NCBI RefSeq assembly: GCF_900197595.1
Contig: NZ_FZLO01000004.1
Location: 124,001-188,000 of the forward strand
Source of the DNA: Scatolibacter rhodanostii
GTDB taxonomy: Bacteria > Bacillota > Clostridia > Oscillospirales > Acutalibacteraceae
Direction: 5' to 3'
Length of the DNA: 64,000 nt
The position numbers were made by a program, and so were the translations under genes. Below the pieces are notes generated by a model that was not told where the DNA came from, searched no databases, and saw only the letters and a program-made list of their open reading frames with translations. Shown here one piece after another: positions 7,903 to 17,384 of this stretch (position 1 is the stretch's first letter; every line of letters starts with the position of its first letter).

Positions 7903-9918
7903 CTATTTGTCTGAAGTATCAAAACACTGAATTAATTTTTCTTCACAGGTGAAAACTGGTATAGTTTCAAGGGGACTATCCACTTCGATACGTTGTCCGC
8001 CTTCATACTTTTGCCGGGTCCATACATCTATCCATTGCTTTCCTGCCGGCAGATATACCTTTCTAGCCGTCATCCCTGCTGATAGAACCGGAGCCACCAG
8101 CAAAGAGGACCCAAACAAATACGACTTTGTATCTTCCCAGCATTCTTTATCTTCAGGGAATCCATAAAAGAGCGGACTCATTACCGGTGTACCTTTTTCA
8201 TGAGCCTGCTGCATGCAATCTGTAATATAGGGTTTTAGATTTTCACGAATTGTCATGTACTGTTTGCAAACTCCATAGACTTTTTCTCCATAGGACCACA
8301 CCTCATTAGGGCCACCTGAAGGGCATCGTCCACCTCCAACAGTACTCATAGGCTTGCTATGAGGTTCACGATCTCCATGCAAACGCATGACCGGACAAAA
8401 AGCGCCATACTGGAACCATCTGACAAACACTTCTCTAAACGCGGGATCACTAGGGTCTCCACCATGGAATCCGCCTATATCAGTTGTCCACCATGGAATG
8501 CCGGCGATACCCATATGCAAACCCGCTGCAAATTGATTTTGCATGCTCTTAAAACTAGAATGGATATCCCCTGACCACACCAATGCTCCATATTTTTGTG
8601 AGCCTGCCCATGCACAGCGCAAAAGATTTAAAATATTTTTTTGGCCCTCTTGTTCCATTCCCTCATAAAAAGTTTGAGCATAGCATTTGGGATAGATATT
8701 TCCAATTTGTACATTGGGTCCTAGATGATAACGGTAGTTGTCAAAATCATAAAAACTATATTCTGGCTCTGCTTCATCCAGCCAAAAAACTTTAATGCCT
8801 TTATCATAATAATTTTGCTTAATCTTAGCCCAAAGAAAATTTCTGGCCTCTGGATTAGTAGCATCATAATGCAAGCTGTCATTCAACATACGCAGGCCAT
8901 TGGGAAACCCTCTATCGCAATTAATGAGGAGTCCTTTTTCTCGCATTTCTTTGAAATTTTCACTTTGGTAATCCACTGTTGGCCACACAGAAACCATTAG
9001 CTCAATACCCATTTCTTTTAGCTCTGCTACCATGGCATCGGGATCAGGCCAATATTCTAAATCAAATTTCCATTCTCCCTCTAAAGGCCAGTGGAAGAAA
9101 TCAATGACAATCACAGAAATGGGAAGATTTCTTTTTTTGTATTCTCTTGCTACACTCAAGAGTTCTTCTTGCGTTTGATATCGCAGCTTACATTGCCAGA
9201 ATCCCATGGCATAATCAGGCATCATCGGAACTGTTCCGGTAACGGATGCATAATTTTCTTCAATTTCTGCGGGGGTATCTCCAGCTGTAATCCAATAATC
9301 GATTACCTTTGTAGAAATCGAGCGCCAAGAAGTTACATTGGTGCCAAAAGTCACATTGCCAATAGCCGGGTTGTTCCAAAGAAAGCCATATCCCAAAGAA
9401 GATAACACAAACGGAACACTTGCCTGTGAGTTTCGATGTGCCAGTTCCAATTCACAGCCTTTTAAGTTATAAATGGTTTGCTGATATTGTCCCATCCCAA
9501 ATAACTTCTCTTGCGGGTCAGATTCAAAACGAACAGTGGTAGAAAAATCTCCGCCTAAAATAGGTCGATGTTCCCTTGCATCTAAATCTAAAGCACTGCA
9601 TTTAGGAGAATGAAAATCACTGCGATTACGCACAAATTCTTCCAGCAACACTTTTCCTTGGGAATTCAAATACGTTATTTTACCACTTTTGCTGACCTGC
9701 GCCTGAATTTTTCCGTTTTGAATCACAGCGCCTGATTCATGAATGGTAATTTTACTTTCACTTTCTACCTTTTCCTCCAATGCCCAGTTCTCTAACGGCA
9801 TAGAGGGTTGCTTGGTAGAACGAATACGCAGAGAATCTTTTCCCCACGCCTCAATCCAAACTTTTTCATTATTGCTGATAATTACCAACTTATTTTGCTG
9901 TTGTTTTAATATAGCCAT
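7903..9918 (-). CDS. GH31 family glycosidase (alpha-xylosidase/alpha-glucosidase-like)
   Basis: Retaining alpha-glycosidase of family GH31, probably removing alpha-linked xylose or glucose from imported oligosaccharides in the cytosol, since there is no signal peptide. The 671-residue product shows the N-terminal beta-sandwich, then the catalytic barrel with nucleophile Asp381 in FWLDEAEPEY and acid/base Asp451 in VWSGDI. The WLDEAEPE form, with extra acidic residues after the nucleophile, is closer to bacterial alpha-xylosidase-like members than to classic alpha-glucosidases. AAGGAGGAG precedes the ATG. It is the last gene of an operon headed by an LplA/B/C-type importer and probably acts on the sugar that importer brings in. 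Family is secure; substrate is inferred. Confidence 0.9.
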   Translation of the reverse strand: MAILKQQQNKLVIISNNEKVWIEAWGKDSLRIRSTKQPSMPLENWALEEKVESESKITIHESGAVIQNGKIQAQVSKSGKITYLNSQGKVLLEEFVRNRSDFHSPKCSALDLDAREHRPILGGDFSTTVRFESDPQEKLFGMGQYQQTIYNLKGCELELAHRNSQASVPFVLSSLGYGFLWNNPAIGNVTFGTNVTSWRSISTKVIDYWITAGDTPAEIEENYASVTGTVPMMPDYAMGFWQCKLRYQTQEELLSVAREYKKRNLPISVIVIDFFHWPLEGEWKFDLEYWPDPDAMVAELKEMGIELMVSVWPTVDYQSENFKEMREKGLLINCDRGFPNGLRMLNDSLHYDATNPEARNFLWAKIKQNYYDKGIKVFWLDEAEPEYSFYDFDNYRYHLGPNVQIGNIYPKCYAQTFYEGMEQEGQKNILNLLRCAWAGSQKYGALVWSGDIHSSFKSMQNQFAAGLHMGIAGIPWWTTDIGGFHGGDPSDPAFREVFVRWFQYGAFCPVMRLHGDREPHSKPMSTVGGGRCPSGGPNEVWSYGEKVYGVCKQYMTIRENLKPYITDCMQQAHEKGTPVMSPLFYGFPEDKECWEDTKSYLFGSSLLVAPVLSAGMTARKVYLPAGKQWIDVWTRQKYEGGQRIEVDSPLETIPVFTCEEKLIQCFDTSDK

Positions 9919-9945
9919 TTGATTCTCCTCCTTCTATAAAGACCT

Positions 9946-10830
9946 TTATTCTTTTACTGCCCCTAGCATAATTCCTGTCACAAAGTATTTTTGCAAAAAT
10001 GGGTAAACCACTAGCATGGGAATCATCGCAATAAATACTTTTGCTGCATCCAGTGATTTATTCGATAGCTTATCTAGCTTTTCAATTTGATCCATCGACA
10101 AATTGGTGGTTTGCACGTTGACAACCATTTGTTTAATATAGGTTTGGAGCGGATAATGTGTATCACCGCTAGACAGCACCAATCCCTGAAAGAATTCATT
10201 CCAATATCCCACACTGGTAAAAAGAATAATGGTTGCCAAAACCGGAATAGAGCATGGTACAATAATTCTAAACAAAATTGTCCATGAATCGGCTCCATCT
10301 ACCACAGCGGCCTCTCCCAGTTCTTTAGGAATTCCCCGATAGAAGTTTACCAACAGAATCAGGTTAAATACTGGCATGCCTCCACTGAGAACCAATCCCC
10401 AAATTTTGTCAATCAAGCCATATTTCATCATGGTAATATACCACGGAATCGTCCCCCCACTAAAAATCATGCAAAAAATAACAATCCACATAATAATGTC
10501 CCGATATTTATATTCCGAAGTGGGTTTAGATAATGGATAGGCAAACATAATTAAAACAAATATGGTAACAATTGTCCCTAAAACTGTTCGCTGAACAGAA
10601 ATCCCAAAAGAATTAAAGAATTTCCAATCCCCCATAATCTGTTGGTAAGAATCAAGTGAAAATCCTACCGGCCATACAGTAACTGCTCCCGAATTCGCCG
10701 CAGCTTTATCAGAAATAGATAGACACAACGCATACCAAAGAGGGTATAAACAGCTGAGCGATAATATAATCATAATTAAAGTATTGGCCGCCACAAACAC
10801 TCTGCGGCCTTTTGTTCTGCTGATAACCAT
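9946..10830 (-). CDS. Carbohydrate ABC transporter permease, LplC type
   Basis: Inner-membrane permease of a CUT1-type sugar importer, paired with the LplB-type permease just upstream. About six membrane segments are visible, beginning at FVAANTLIMIILSLSCLYP. The ATPase-contact loop is recognisable as ELGEAAVVDGADSW, followed by RIIVPCSIP. The usual C-terminal tail FVTGIMLGAVKE of this subfamily is present. The start is uncertain: the ATG at 10830 has a weak GGTGA and gives the usual short N-terminus before the first helix, whereas a TTG at 10878 adds 16 residues. No ATPase is encoded nearby, as is common for systems that share an MsmX-type ATPase. Confidence 0.88.
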   Translation of the reverse strand: MVISRTKGRRVFVAANTLIMIILSLSCLYPLWYALCLSISDKAAANSGAVTVWPVGFSLDSYQQIMGDWKFFNSFGISVQRTVLGTIVTIFVLIMFAYPLSKPTSEYKYRDIIMWIVIFCMIFSGGTIPWYITMMKYGLIDKIWGLVLSGGMPVFNLILLVNFYRGIPKELGEAAVVDGADSWTILFRIIVPCSIPVLATIILFTSVGYWNEFFQGLVLSSGDTHYPLQTYIKQMVVNVQTTNLSMDQIEKLDKLSNKSLDAAKVFIAMIPMLVVYPFLQKYFVTGIMLGAVKE

Positions 10831-10896
10831 ATCTTCACCAAAAGACAGAGCAAGCTCTTTCTCTTTCCCTTCTTTCAAAAATTTTTTTAGCTCGCA

Positions 10897-11808
10897 TCAG
10901 AAGACTTTATAATCAGCTACTTTGTAGGCAACCAGATAAGACGTGACCACTAAAATAAAGCTAATCACTGATTTAAAGAGACCTGCTGTGGTTGCCAATG
11001 AAAATTGGACATCGACAAGACCCATTCGAAACACCCAAGTATCCAAAATATCTCCCGTAGAATAGACCAGAGGGCTGTATAAATTGAAAACCTGATCAAA
11101 CCCAGCATTCAAAACATTTCCAAGCCCTAAAACGCTTAATAAAACCACCGTACCCGCAATGCCGGGCAGGGTAATATGCCAGATTGATTTCAGCTTTCCA
11201 CAACCGTCAATGGCGGCCGCTTCATACAATTCCGGACTAATTCCTGTTAAGGCAGCAAGATAGATTACTGCATTAAATCCAAATTCCTTCCAGACATCTG
11301 ATCCAATCACCAGGTTTCTAAAGTACACATCTTCACTAAACCAAATTTTTCCTTCTATTCCAAACACAGATAAGAGACCATTGATTGAACCCTTTAAACT
11401 AAAAATTTGCAACAGAACACTGGCTAGAATTACCCATGATAAAAAATGCGGTAAATACACCACTGTCTGAACGGCTTTTTTAAATTTAAGATTTCCTACC
11501 TCATTCAGCAGAAGCGCAAAAGTCAGGGGTACAACTACATTTAAAATTAACTTTGATACAGCAATAATAAACGTATTCGCAATAACTCTGCGGCTATCAC
11601 TCATTGAAAATAAATATTCAAAATTCCCCAATCCCACAAATTTGGAATGTAAAAAGCCAAGACCGGGATTGAAATCTTGAAAAGCCATGACGATACCAAA
11701 CATTGGCACAATATTAAAAAAAATCAGCCAGAGCATTCCCGCAGAAATCATAATGTGATAGCTTAACATTGTGCGTGATTTTCTTTTTGATTGACGCAAA
11801 ATACCCAC
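10897..11808 (-). CDS. Carbohydrate ABC transporter permease, LplB type
   Basis: Partner permease of the LplC-type protein, forming the membrane channel for an oligosaccharide. The 303-residue product has about six hydrophobic helices and the ATPase-contact motif ELYEAAAIDGCGKLK followed by HITLPGIAG. The first codon is a GTG with AAAGGGAG immediately upstream; a TTG nine bases further would be better spaced, so the start may lie four codons inside. The gene sits 60 bases downstream of the binding-protein gene and shares its transcript. Confidence 0.88.
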   Translation of the reverse strand: MGILRQSKRKSRTMLSYHIMISAGMLWLIFFNIVPMFGIVMAFQDFNPGLGFLHSKFVGLGNFEYLFSMSDSRRVIANTFIIAVSKLILNVVVPLTFALLLNEVGNLKFKKAVQTVVYLPHFLSWVILASVLLQIFSLKGSINGLLSVFGIEGKIWFSEDVYFRNLVIGSDVWKEFGFNAVIYLAALTGISPELYEAAAIDGCGKLKSIWHITLPGIAGTVVLLSVLGLGNVLNAGFDQVFNLYSPLVYSTGDILDTWVFRMGLVDVQFSLATTAGLFKSVISFILVVTSYLVAYKVADYKVF

Positions 11809-11868
11809 GCTCCCTTTGTTTTATTTTGAGAACAGCCGCCCGTTTTAGAGCAGCTGTTTCTCCTAAAC

Positions 11869-13578
11869 TCACATTATTTCTTTCACTTCTTTGGTAATGT
11901 CATCTCCGCCTTCGGCTTTCCATTTTTGTACAAATGAATCAAACTCGCTAATATCCGATTTTCCTGTGATAATTTTCATCATCACTTCTTCTTCCATAGA
12001 TTTTAGATTGGACCATTTGCTTTCCATAGTTTCAGTCTGGCTATACACCGCACTGTATACTTTCTTTTCAACTGGTGTTGTCGAGTAAGGCCTGTCACCA
12101 ATTAACAAGGAGTACATTCTTTGGAAATTTCCAAAATTCTCCATACTAAAATCTTGAACAGTCAGCTGCTTTCCTTTTTCATAGCCGGGAACAGTTTCTT
12201 TGACCACACTGGTGTCGTCTGCCAAAAGTTTATAGGCACTAAGTTCTTTTGCGTAATCTTCTGGCTTTGTCTCTCCGTTCAAGACTTTAATTAATTCGTT
12301 GTATGTATATTCGCATTCATCGGCAGGAGCCATTAGGTTACGAATCGGCCAAAATACTAGCGGTTGCTCTGATACATCAAATGTGCTCTCATCTCTCAAA
12401 AGTGCATTTGACATAATAATCATGGCTTTTACCTGATCTTCAGAAGCGTTTTTATTCATAATGGTATAACCTGTCGTGGTAGAACCCATTTTAACATTCC
12501 ATTTTTTGTCACTTGTATAAATTGGGTAAGACTGCCAGTTTGCATCTGGATTGTTGCGGTAAGCATCACCTGTTCCATAACCACTCATCCACCAAGCTCC
12601 AAAATACATGCCAACTGCTCCTGAATTAATCAGTTCAATTGTAGAATCTCTTGTTCCCATTTCCAGATCAATATACCCTTTTTTATACCAGTTCGCCATC
12701 AACTCTACGGTATCACGGGTACTTTGTGACAAGGAACCATAGGTCACCTCTCCACTTTCATCCGTAAGCCAAAAACCAGGATAAGCATCATTAGCAGAGA
12801 AGGCAAGGTCAAATCCGCATGTAGTGGTTCCTGCATCTAAGAAATCGCTGTATGGCTTTCCGTTTTTGTCCGGTCCTGCAATGGCAATTGTTTCATCGCC
12901 TGCTGGCTTTTTCTCTAAAAATACCTGAGCTATTTTTTCAATATCTTCCAGTGTTTCCGGTGCTTTTAGATTATATTCATCCAGCCAGTCCTGGCGAACA
13001 TTTAAGACCTGTACGCCGCCTGTCTCTACTTCAACAGCTGGAATGGCTACCTGTTTGTCGTTAAAGGTTACATCTTCATAGGCACGACCGTTAGTAGAAT
13101 CCATGACACTCTTAATTTGCGGTGAAGCGTATTGAGAAAATAAATCTTTTATGTCATAGAGCTGATCTGATTTTGCCGCTTTTAACATATACTGTCTGGT
13201 TACAGCCATGCCGTCTGGCAGAGTATTACTGGCGATACACAAGGCAACCTTCTGTTCATAGTCATTGCCAGAAGCCGCTGTCCAGTCACAAATCACCTTG
13301 ATATTGTAGTTTTCGAGAAGATAATCTGTGTACTGGTTGTTGTCTACGCTTTTCCCTTGAGGAAGGGTATCGGTTGCGCTAACACTTTGCCCGATATGCA
13401 CCTCTACCACCTCATCAAACTTTTGAAACGGCAGATCTTCACTGTTGACCGCTACATTATATCCTACTACGCTCTCATTATCGGGTGATTTTGAATCAAC
13501 CGGTTCTGCCTGACAACCTGCCAGTAACCCTGCCATCATCAGCATCGCCATGATAATCGAAATTGTTTTCTTTGCCAT
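11869..13578 (-). CDS. Sugar-binding lipoprotein, LplA type
   Basis: Extracellular solute-binding protein that captures the substrate for the LplB/LplC-type permeases. It begins with a lipoprotein signal peptide, MAKKTISIIM followed by the lipobox LLAGC, so it should be anchored to the membrane by a lipid on Cys. The 569-residue length is typical of the large LplA group (about 500-570), which binds oligosaccharides. The ATG at 13578 is chosen because GAGGAGG lies just upstream; the longer frame adds six residues before the signal peptide. A good promoter lies about 55-80 bases upstream, and a two-component system of the type that usually controls such importers is encoded next to it. Confidence 0.9.
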   Translation of the reverse strand: MAKKTISIIMAMLMMAGLLAGCQAEPVDSKSPDNESVVGYNVAVNSEDLPFQKFDEVVEVHIGQSVSATDTLPQGKSVDNNQYTDYLLENYNIKVICDWTAASGNDYEQKVALCIASNTLPDGMAVTRQYMLKAAKSDQLYDIKDLFSQYASPQIKSVMDSTNGRAYEDVTFNDKQVAIPAVEVETGGVQVLNVRQDWLDEYNLKAPETLEDIEKIAQVFLEKKPAGDETIAIAGPDKNGKPYSDFLDAGTTTCGFDLAFSANDAYPGFWLTDESGEVTYGSLSQSTRDTVELMANWYKKGYIDLEMGTRDSTIELINSGAVGMYFGAWWMSGYGTGDAYRNNPDANWQSYPIYTSDKKWNVKMGSTTTGYTIMNKNASEDQVKAMIIMSNALLRDESTFDVSEQPLVFWPIRNLMAPADECEYTYNELIKVLNGETKPEDYAKELSAYKLLADDTSVVKETVPGYEKGKQLTVQDFSMENFGNFQRMYSLLIGDRPYSTTPVEKKVYSAVYSQTETMESKWSNLKSMEEEVMMKIITGKSDISEFDSFVQKWKAEGGDDITKEVKEIM

Positions 13579-13630
13579 TGTCTTCCTCCTCTGCCTCACT
13601 ATTAGGGTTTCCTCTTAAAGAACTGCCCTC

Positions 13631-13660
13631 ATTATAATATGGCAAAGTACATAAAAACAA
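13631..13660 (-). promoter_or_regulatory. Promoter of the LplABC-type and GH31 operon
   Basis: On the minus strand TTGTTT and TATAAT are 18 bases apart. The -10 box is consensus and the -35 box weak, as expected for an activator-dependent promoter, possibly served by the adjacent AraC-type response regulator. Confidence 0.6.
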
Positions 13661-13701
13661 CTGATATTAATCATGTTTTTGTATAACAATTACAGTAGTA
13701 T

Positions 13702-13732
13702 TGGAGGGCGTTTTTTGAACAAACGCCCTCCA
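13702..13732 (-). terminator. Hairpin after the response regulator gene
   Basis: A GC-rich 12-bp perfect stem (13702-13713 with 13721-13732), flanked by further complementary AT sequence, lies 30 bases past the regulator stop. The T run is poor in either direction, so it is a likely but not certain terminator separating the regulator operon from the transporter operon. Confidence 0.55.
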
Positions 13733-13762
13733 TTTGTAATTGTATTAAAAAACTTGCTTAAA

Positions 13763-14785
13763 TCAGGTCATTTGTTTCCGAAATTCAGAACAACTGACCC
13801 CTTCTTGTTCATAAAAAATCCGCGAAAAGTATTTTTCATCTTTGTAGCCTACTCGATAAGCTAGCTCTGATACAGACATCTTCTCGGTTTTCATGATTTT
13901 TTTCGCTAAATTTACCCGTTCCTTGCGAATATAATTGCTGACCGTATATCCTGTGAATTTTTTAAAACTGATCGAAAAATAACCTCTGCTAATGTTTACG
14001 GCATCGGCTATTTTTTCTGACTTTAAATGATGTGATACCAAATGTTGATGAATGTAAATAATTGATTTTAAAATCAATATTTCTAGACGGGTATTATCTT
14101 GCATCTGGCCTACTTGTTCATATAGGTCTCGATTAATTTTCCGAATTGCTTCCACTTCATTCCCGGTTTTTTCATAATAGTGTTCATCCAAAACAATCGA
14201 AAATGTATTCTTGATGATGTTCAGCATTTTAATCATGATACGGTAGAGCGGTTTTCCTGTAATATGTTCTCGCTGAATGGTATCCATTATTTCTTCAAAA
14301 ACATCTTTATGGTAAACCCAATAGAGCTGTTCAATTTTTTCACAAATGGAATCAACTACGGCTTCATTTGATGTTGTCTCTTCTTGTCCCATGTCTTCTT
14401 GGTGTGCCCGATCTAAAAGAGCCTTGGCACGAAAAAACACTTCCGTGCAGTCTTCCTGTTCCAACCTTAATTTTGAAATATAGTCTAATGCACCTAAGCG
14501 CAGCGCACTTTGTACATATTCAAATCCCTCATGAAAACTCAATACTACATAGTTAAGGTTAGGATATCTTTTTTTGCTTTCTTTAATAAAATCTAATCCT
14601 GACAGTGCCGGCATTGAAAGATCTACCACCACCATGTCCACTTTATTATTCGCGATAAAGTCCAGTGCTATCACACCGTTTGATACATCACCTGCCACTT
14701 GAAGGCCGCACTCTTTCCAAGGGACAATGGAGATCAACCCCTTTCTTGCCAGTTTATCATCATCTACAATTAGAACCTGATACAT
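13763..14785 (-). CDS. AraC-type response regulator (YesN-like)
   Basis: Cytosolic transcription factor activated by the histidine kinase encoded just upstream. The 340-residue product has an N-terminal receiver domain with the acidic pocket VDDDK (8-11) and the phosphate-accepting Asp55 in VVVDLSMP, a middle linker, and a C-terminal AraC double helix-turn-helix ending RVGYKDEKYFSRIFYEQEG. The ATG follows GGGAGGGAG and is 3 bases past the kinase stop, so the two are translated together. Systems of this YesM/YesN kind typically sense a sugar and activate a neighbouring Lpl-type importer; the target here is probably the operon at 13.6-7.9 kb. Confidence 0.93.
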   Translation of the reverse strand: MYQVLIVDDDKLARKGLISIVPWKECGLQVAGDVSNGVIALDFIANNKVDMVVVDLSMPALSGLDFIKESKKRYPNLNYVVLSFHEGFEYVQSALRLGALDYISKLRLEQEDCTEVFFRAKALLDRAHQEDMGQEETTSNEAVVDSICEKIEQLYWVYHKDVFEEIMDTIQREHITGKPLYRIMIKMLNIIKNTFSIVLDEHYYEKTGNEVEAIRKINRDLYEQVGQMQDNTRLEILILKSIIYIHQHLVSHHLKSEKIADAVNISRGYFSISFKKFTGYTVSNYIRKERVNLAKKIMKTEKMSVSELAYRVGYKDEKYFSRIFYEQEGVSCSEFRKQMT

Positions 14786-14788
14786 CGC

Positions 14789-16513
14789 TTACTCCCTCCC
14801 TTGAGGTAAAATTAATTCTACCTCTGTCCCTGCACCATCTTGACTCTGAATCTTAATTTCTGCTTTTCCTTGATAAAAAGCCTCCAATGACATCTTTACA
14901 TACTGCAAACCAATTCCTTTATTTTTACGGCTTTCGCGAGTTCCTAAATCGGCTCCATCTGTAATCTGAAACCCTTTTCCATCGTCTTTAATCTTTATGC
15001 TTATATACTCGGGGGTTTCTCTAACTGTCACCCATAAATGTCCAAATTCATCCATATTGTGACAAACGGCATTTTCAGCAATGGGTTGCAAAATAAAACG
15101 GGCACTTTCTTTGTCTAAATATGGTCCTTCTTCTATATCTAAAATATAGTCAAAATCATAGCGCATCTTTTGCAAATCCAGATACATTTTCAATGCCTTT
15201 AATTCTGTGCGCAAGGTGGCTCGTCTATCGGCTTTCCCTAAACTATATCCCAAAATATAATTTAAGCGATTGATAAAAGCATCAATTTCAGGTTGATGGT
15301 TGGTTACTGCCAGCCAATGCACCGAGTTAAGTGTATTCATTAAAAAATGAGGATTAATTTGATAATAGAGTTTTTCAAGCTCTAATTTTGCCTTGACTTT
15401 TTCCTGTTCTTGCGTTTCATCTACCAACGATTTAATCTGCCGCTTCATGACATTAAATGTGTGAAACAAGCTGTCAAATTCTTCTATGTCAAAGTTATAT
15501 TTTTCAATGACAAAATCTCCTTCAGAGAAATTTTGCATTTCATTCTGCAGCGTCCTTAGGGGATGATAAATTAGCCAAATAAGAAGTGTAGCGGTACTAA
15601 CCAAAATGCCCAAAGCAATCAAAACCACAACTGCCATACTAAAAAACCAGTTGTTCATCTCACGCTTATAGTCTGTGGCTGGCATTAACAAAATATTGGT
15701 ATACCCAAAACCGCTTTTCTGTGTGACTCCTATATAATTTTCAATTTGTATCACTTCATTCGACGCCAGTTCAATCGTTTCACCTAACCGATAATCTTCA
15801 GAATTACTAAAACAAACGGTATTTTGAGGATCTAACTGTAAAAGCACATATTGCGTTTCTTGCAGTTGAGAGCGATGTTCTATGGAGGACAAAATATCGG
15901 AATAAGCTTCAATATAAATAGAGGCTTGTGTTCCATTTTCAAAAACAGTGGGACGCATGACCGACAAAACATCTCTCTCCATTACACTGTTATGACTGGT
16001 ATGGAGTGCTTGAAAATAAATCTGATCTGTGTTTAGCAGTGAGGGAATCGTTCTGGGGTCAAAATTTTCACTGACCATGAAATTAGAAAACAGCAAGTTA
16101 GGTGGAATTTCTGAGACAGAATCAAAAGATAGATATGTCACCAGCGTAATATTTTTACTGCCAAAAACAGCAATATTTACACTTTCTGAAAACTGTTTAT
16201 ATAAATCAATTCGATCATACTGGATTTCGGCTGTCAGATATTGATCATACTTATGCCCGATACTCCCTGTTGAAATCATTTGCTGAGAAATTTGAAGCAA
16301 GGCATAGTAAACCGAATCCATGTTATCGCTCATCTCTTTTAGGTCTGCTACCATGGATGTTTCTATTTTCGTTTTTTCAATCGCTTTTAGCGATACGTAC
16401 GATACCGCAATTACCAATGTCAGACTAAGCATCGTGCCTACCGTCACAATTAAAAAGAAACGTTTTCTAAGTGTATTGATTTTAAATTTCTGCAAAAAAG
16501 CAAACTTTTTCAT
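14789..16513 (-). CDS. Membrane sensor histidine kinase (YesM-like)
   Basis: Sugar-sensing kinase with one helix near residues 18-40, an extracytoplasmic sensor domain of about 250 residues, a second helix near 290-316, a HAMP linker, and a cytosolic kinase of the HPK8/LytS-YesM class. The phospho-accepting His389 lies in YYQINPHFLMNTLN. The N-box FILQPIAENAVCHN and glycine boxes DDGKGF and NKGIGLQYV form the ATPase domain. The length of 574 residues is usual. A promoter with 17-base spacing lies about 50-75 bases upstream. It is followed after 3 bases by its response regulator. Confidence 0.93.
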   Translation of the reverse strand: MKKFAFLQKFKINTLRKRFFLIVTVGTMLSLTLVIAVSYVSLKAIEKTKIETSMVADLKEMSDNMDSVYYALLQISQQMISTGSIGHKYDQYLTAEIQYDRIDLYKQFSESVNIAVFGSKNITLVTYLSFDSVSEIPPNLLFSNFMVSENFDPRTIPSLLNTDQIYFQALHTSHNSVMERDVLSVMRPTVFENGTQASIYIEAYSDILSSIEHRSQLQETQYVLLQLDPQNTVCFSNSEDYRLGETIELASNEVIQIENYIGVTQKSGFGYTNILLMPATDYKREMNNWFFSMAVVVLIALGILVSTATLLIWLIYHPLRTLQNEMQNFSEGDFVIEKYNFDIEEFDSLFHTFNVMKRQIKSLVDETQEQEKVKAKLELEKLYYQINPHFLMNTLNSVHWLAVTNHQPEIDAFINRLNYILGYSLGKADRRATLRTELKALKMYLDLQKMRYDFDYILDIEEGPYLDKESARFILQPIAENAVCHNMDEFGHLWVTVRETPEYISIKIKDDGKGFQITDGADLGTRESRKNKGIGLQYVKMSLEAFYQGKAEIKIQSQDGAGTEVELILPQGRE

Positions 16514-16559
16514 TATATTACACCAAATTAATATTTATGTATTTATATTGTATCAATAA

Positions 16560-16588
16560 ATAGTATCATGTATATTAAATTTATGCAA
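16560..16588 (-). promoter_or_regulatory. Promoter of the YesM/YesN-like operon
   Basis: On the minus strand TTGCAT and TACTAT are 17 bases apart, ending 46 bases before the kinase start. Confidence 0.65.
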
Positions 16589-16848
16589 ATATCCTATATT
16601 CATAATGTTTATATTTTAAATTCTTTTTGCTCTGCCATTTATTTTTTAGTCTGCTTCTCCAAAAAATAAAAACTCACATTCTTTTTAGGTGTAGACAAAA
16701 TAATTCTGTTATCCAATTTAGTTGATTTCCCTTTTCACAATAAACTTGTATTAAAATTGCCTTCTATTTAACGTTAGTGGGTAATACATAAACAACTTTC
16801 TATTTTTTTGCTATGCTTTCTTATCTTTTTTGTTACTATACAAAAAAC
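16589..16848. other. AT-rich intergenic DNA
   Basis: I see no gene or strong regulatory signal here. It separates the two-component operon from the recombinase relic. Confidence 0.4.
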
Positions 16849-16905
16849 TTATAAATAAGTTAAAGAGGTTACCACAACGGTAACCTCTACATAATCAAGA
16901 TTGTG
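16849..16905 (-). pseudogene. Relic of the 3' end of a second serine recombinase gene
   Basis: The minus strand encodes DYVEVTVVVTSLTYL and a stop, matching the C-terminal segment DYVEVTFVVTF of the intact recombinase at 4180-5844. The DNA similarity with 4346-4385 is high over about 38 bases (33 identical by eye). Nothing else of the gene remains upstream. Both copies contain an inverted repeat with a 5-base loop. It looks like the stub of a decayed or deleted element. Confidence 0.65.
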
Positions 16906-16945
16906 TAAAAAGCCATTACAAAACAATCTTTTTCTTAACTGAATT

Positions 16946-17122
16946 TTATGTAAGTTTATCACGACAAATATCGCGTTGTGTTGCGATAATGGCAAGATTG
17001 TCACTGACAGCATTAAAAAAATCACTTAATGTAGCCACTTCATCAACTGTTAGCTTTTCAGATATTGCAATGGCAAATGATGCGGACAAAAGAATTAAAT
17101 TGTTAGCAGATGAGCAAGACAT
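16946..17122 (-). CDS. Small protein of unknown function (DUF6774-like)
   Basis: A 58-residue protein starting at the ATG at 17122, chosen because AGAGGTGA lies 5 bases upstream; the frame also runs back to a GTG three codons earlier. The sequence begins MSCSSANNLILLSASFAIAI and continues with a predicted helical stretch containing TVDEVATLSDFFNAVSDNL. It resembles short Firmicutes proteins annotated DUF6774, from memory only. It lies upstream of, and on the same strand as, the recombinase relic. This copies the arrangement at 5.9 kb of a small gene followed by a recombinase, though the two small proteins are not evidently similar. Confidence 0.6.
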   Translation of the reverse strand: MSCSSANNLILLSASFAIAISEKLTVDEVATLSDFFNAVSDNLAIIATQRDICRDKLT

Positions 17123-17303
17123 AAAAATCACCTCTCACCATACTATGCTATTAAAACCAGGAATTGATAAACTTCTTTTATGCTTAAAATTAAATTTTAA
17201 AAACTATTTTTCCTCGAAAACCTTCCACGACTTTTACTCACCTTTTTTTATAAGTTTTGCATGGGATATAAAGATTTTCTCTCATTATTGTCTTTATAAT
17301 ATA

Positions 17304-17337
17304 AAACAAGGGGCACTCACTACTGTGAATACCCCTT
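17304..17337 (-). terminator. Terminator of the long GHL6 operon
   Basis: An imperfect stem (about 17308-17320 with 17325-17337, two mismatches) is followed on the minus strand by GTTTTAT, about 50 bases past the hydroxyacid dehydrogenase stop codon. Confidence 0.6.
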
Positions 17338-17384
17338 ATTTCAATAAATTTTTACCATGTATTTATCGGGACAGCAAATTAGCC

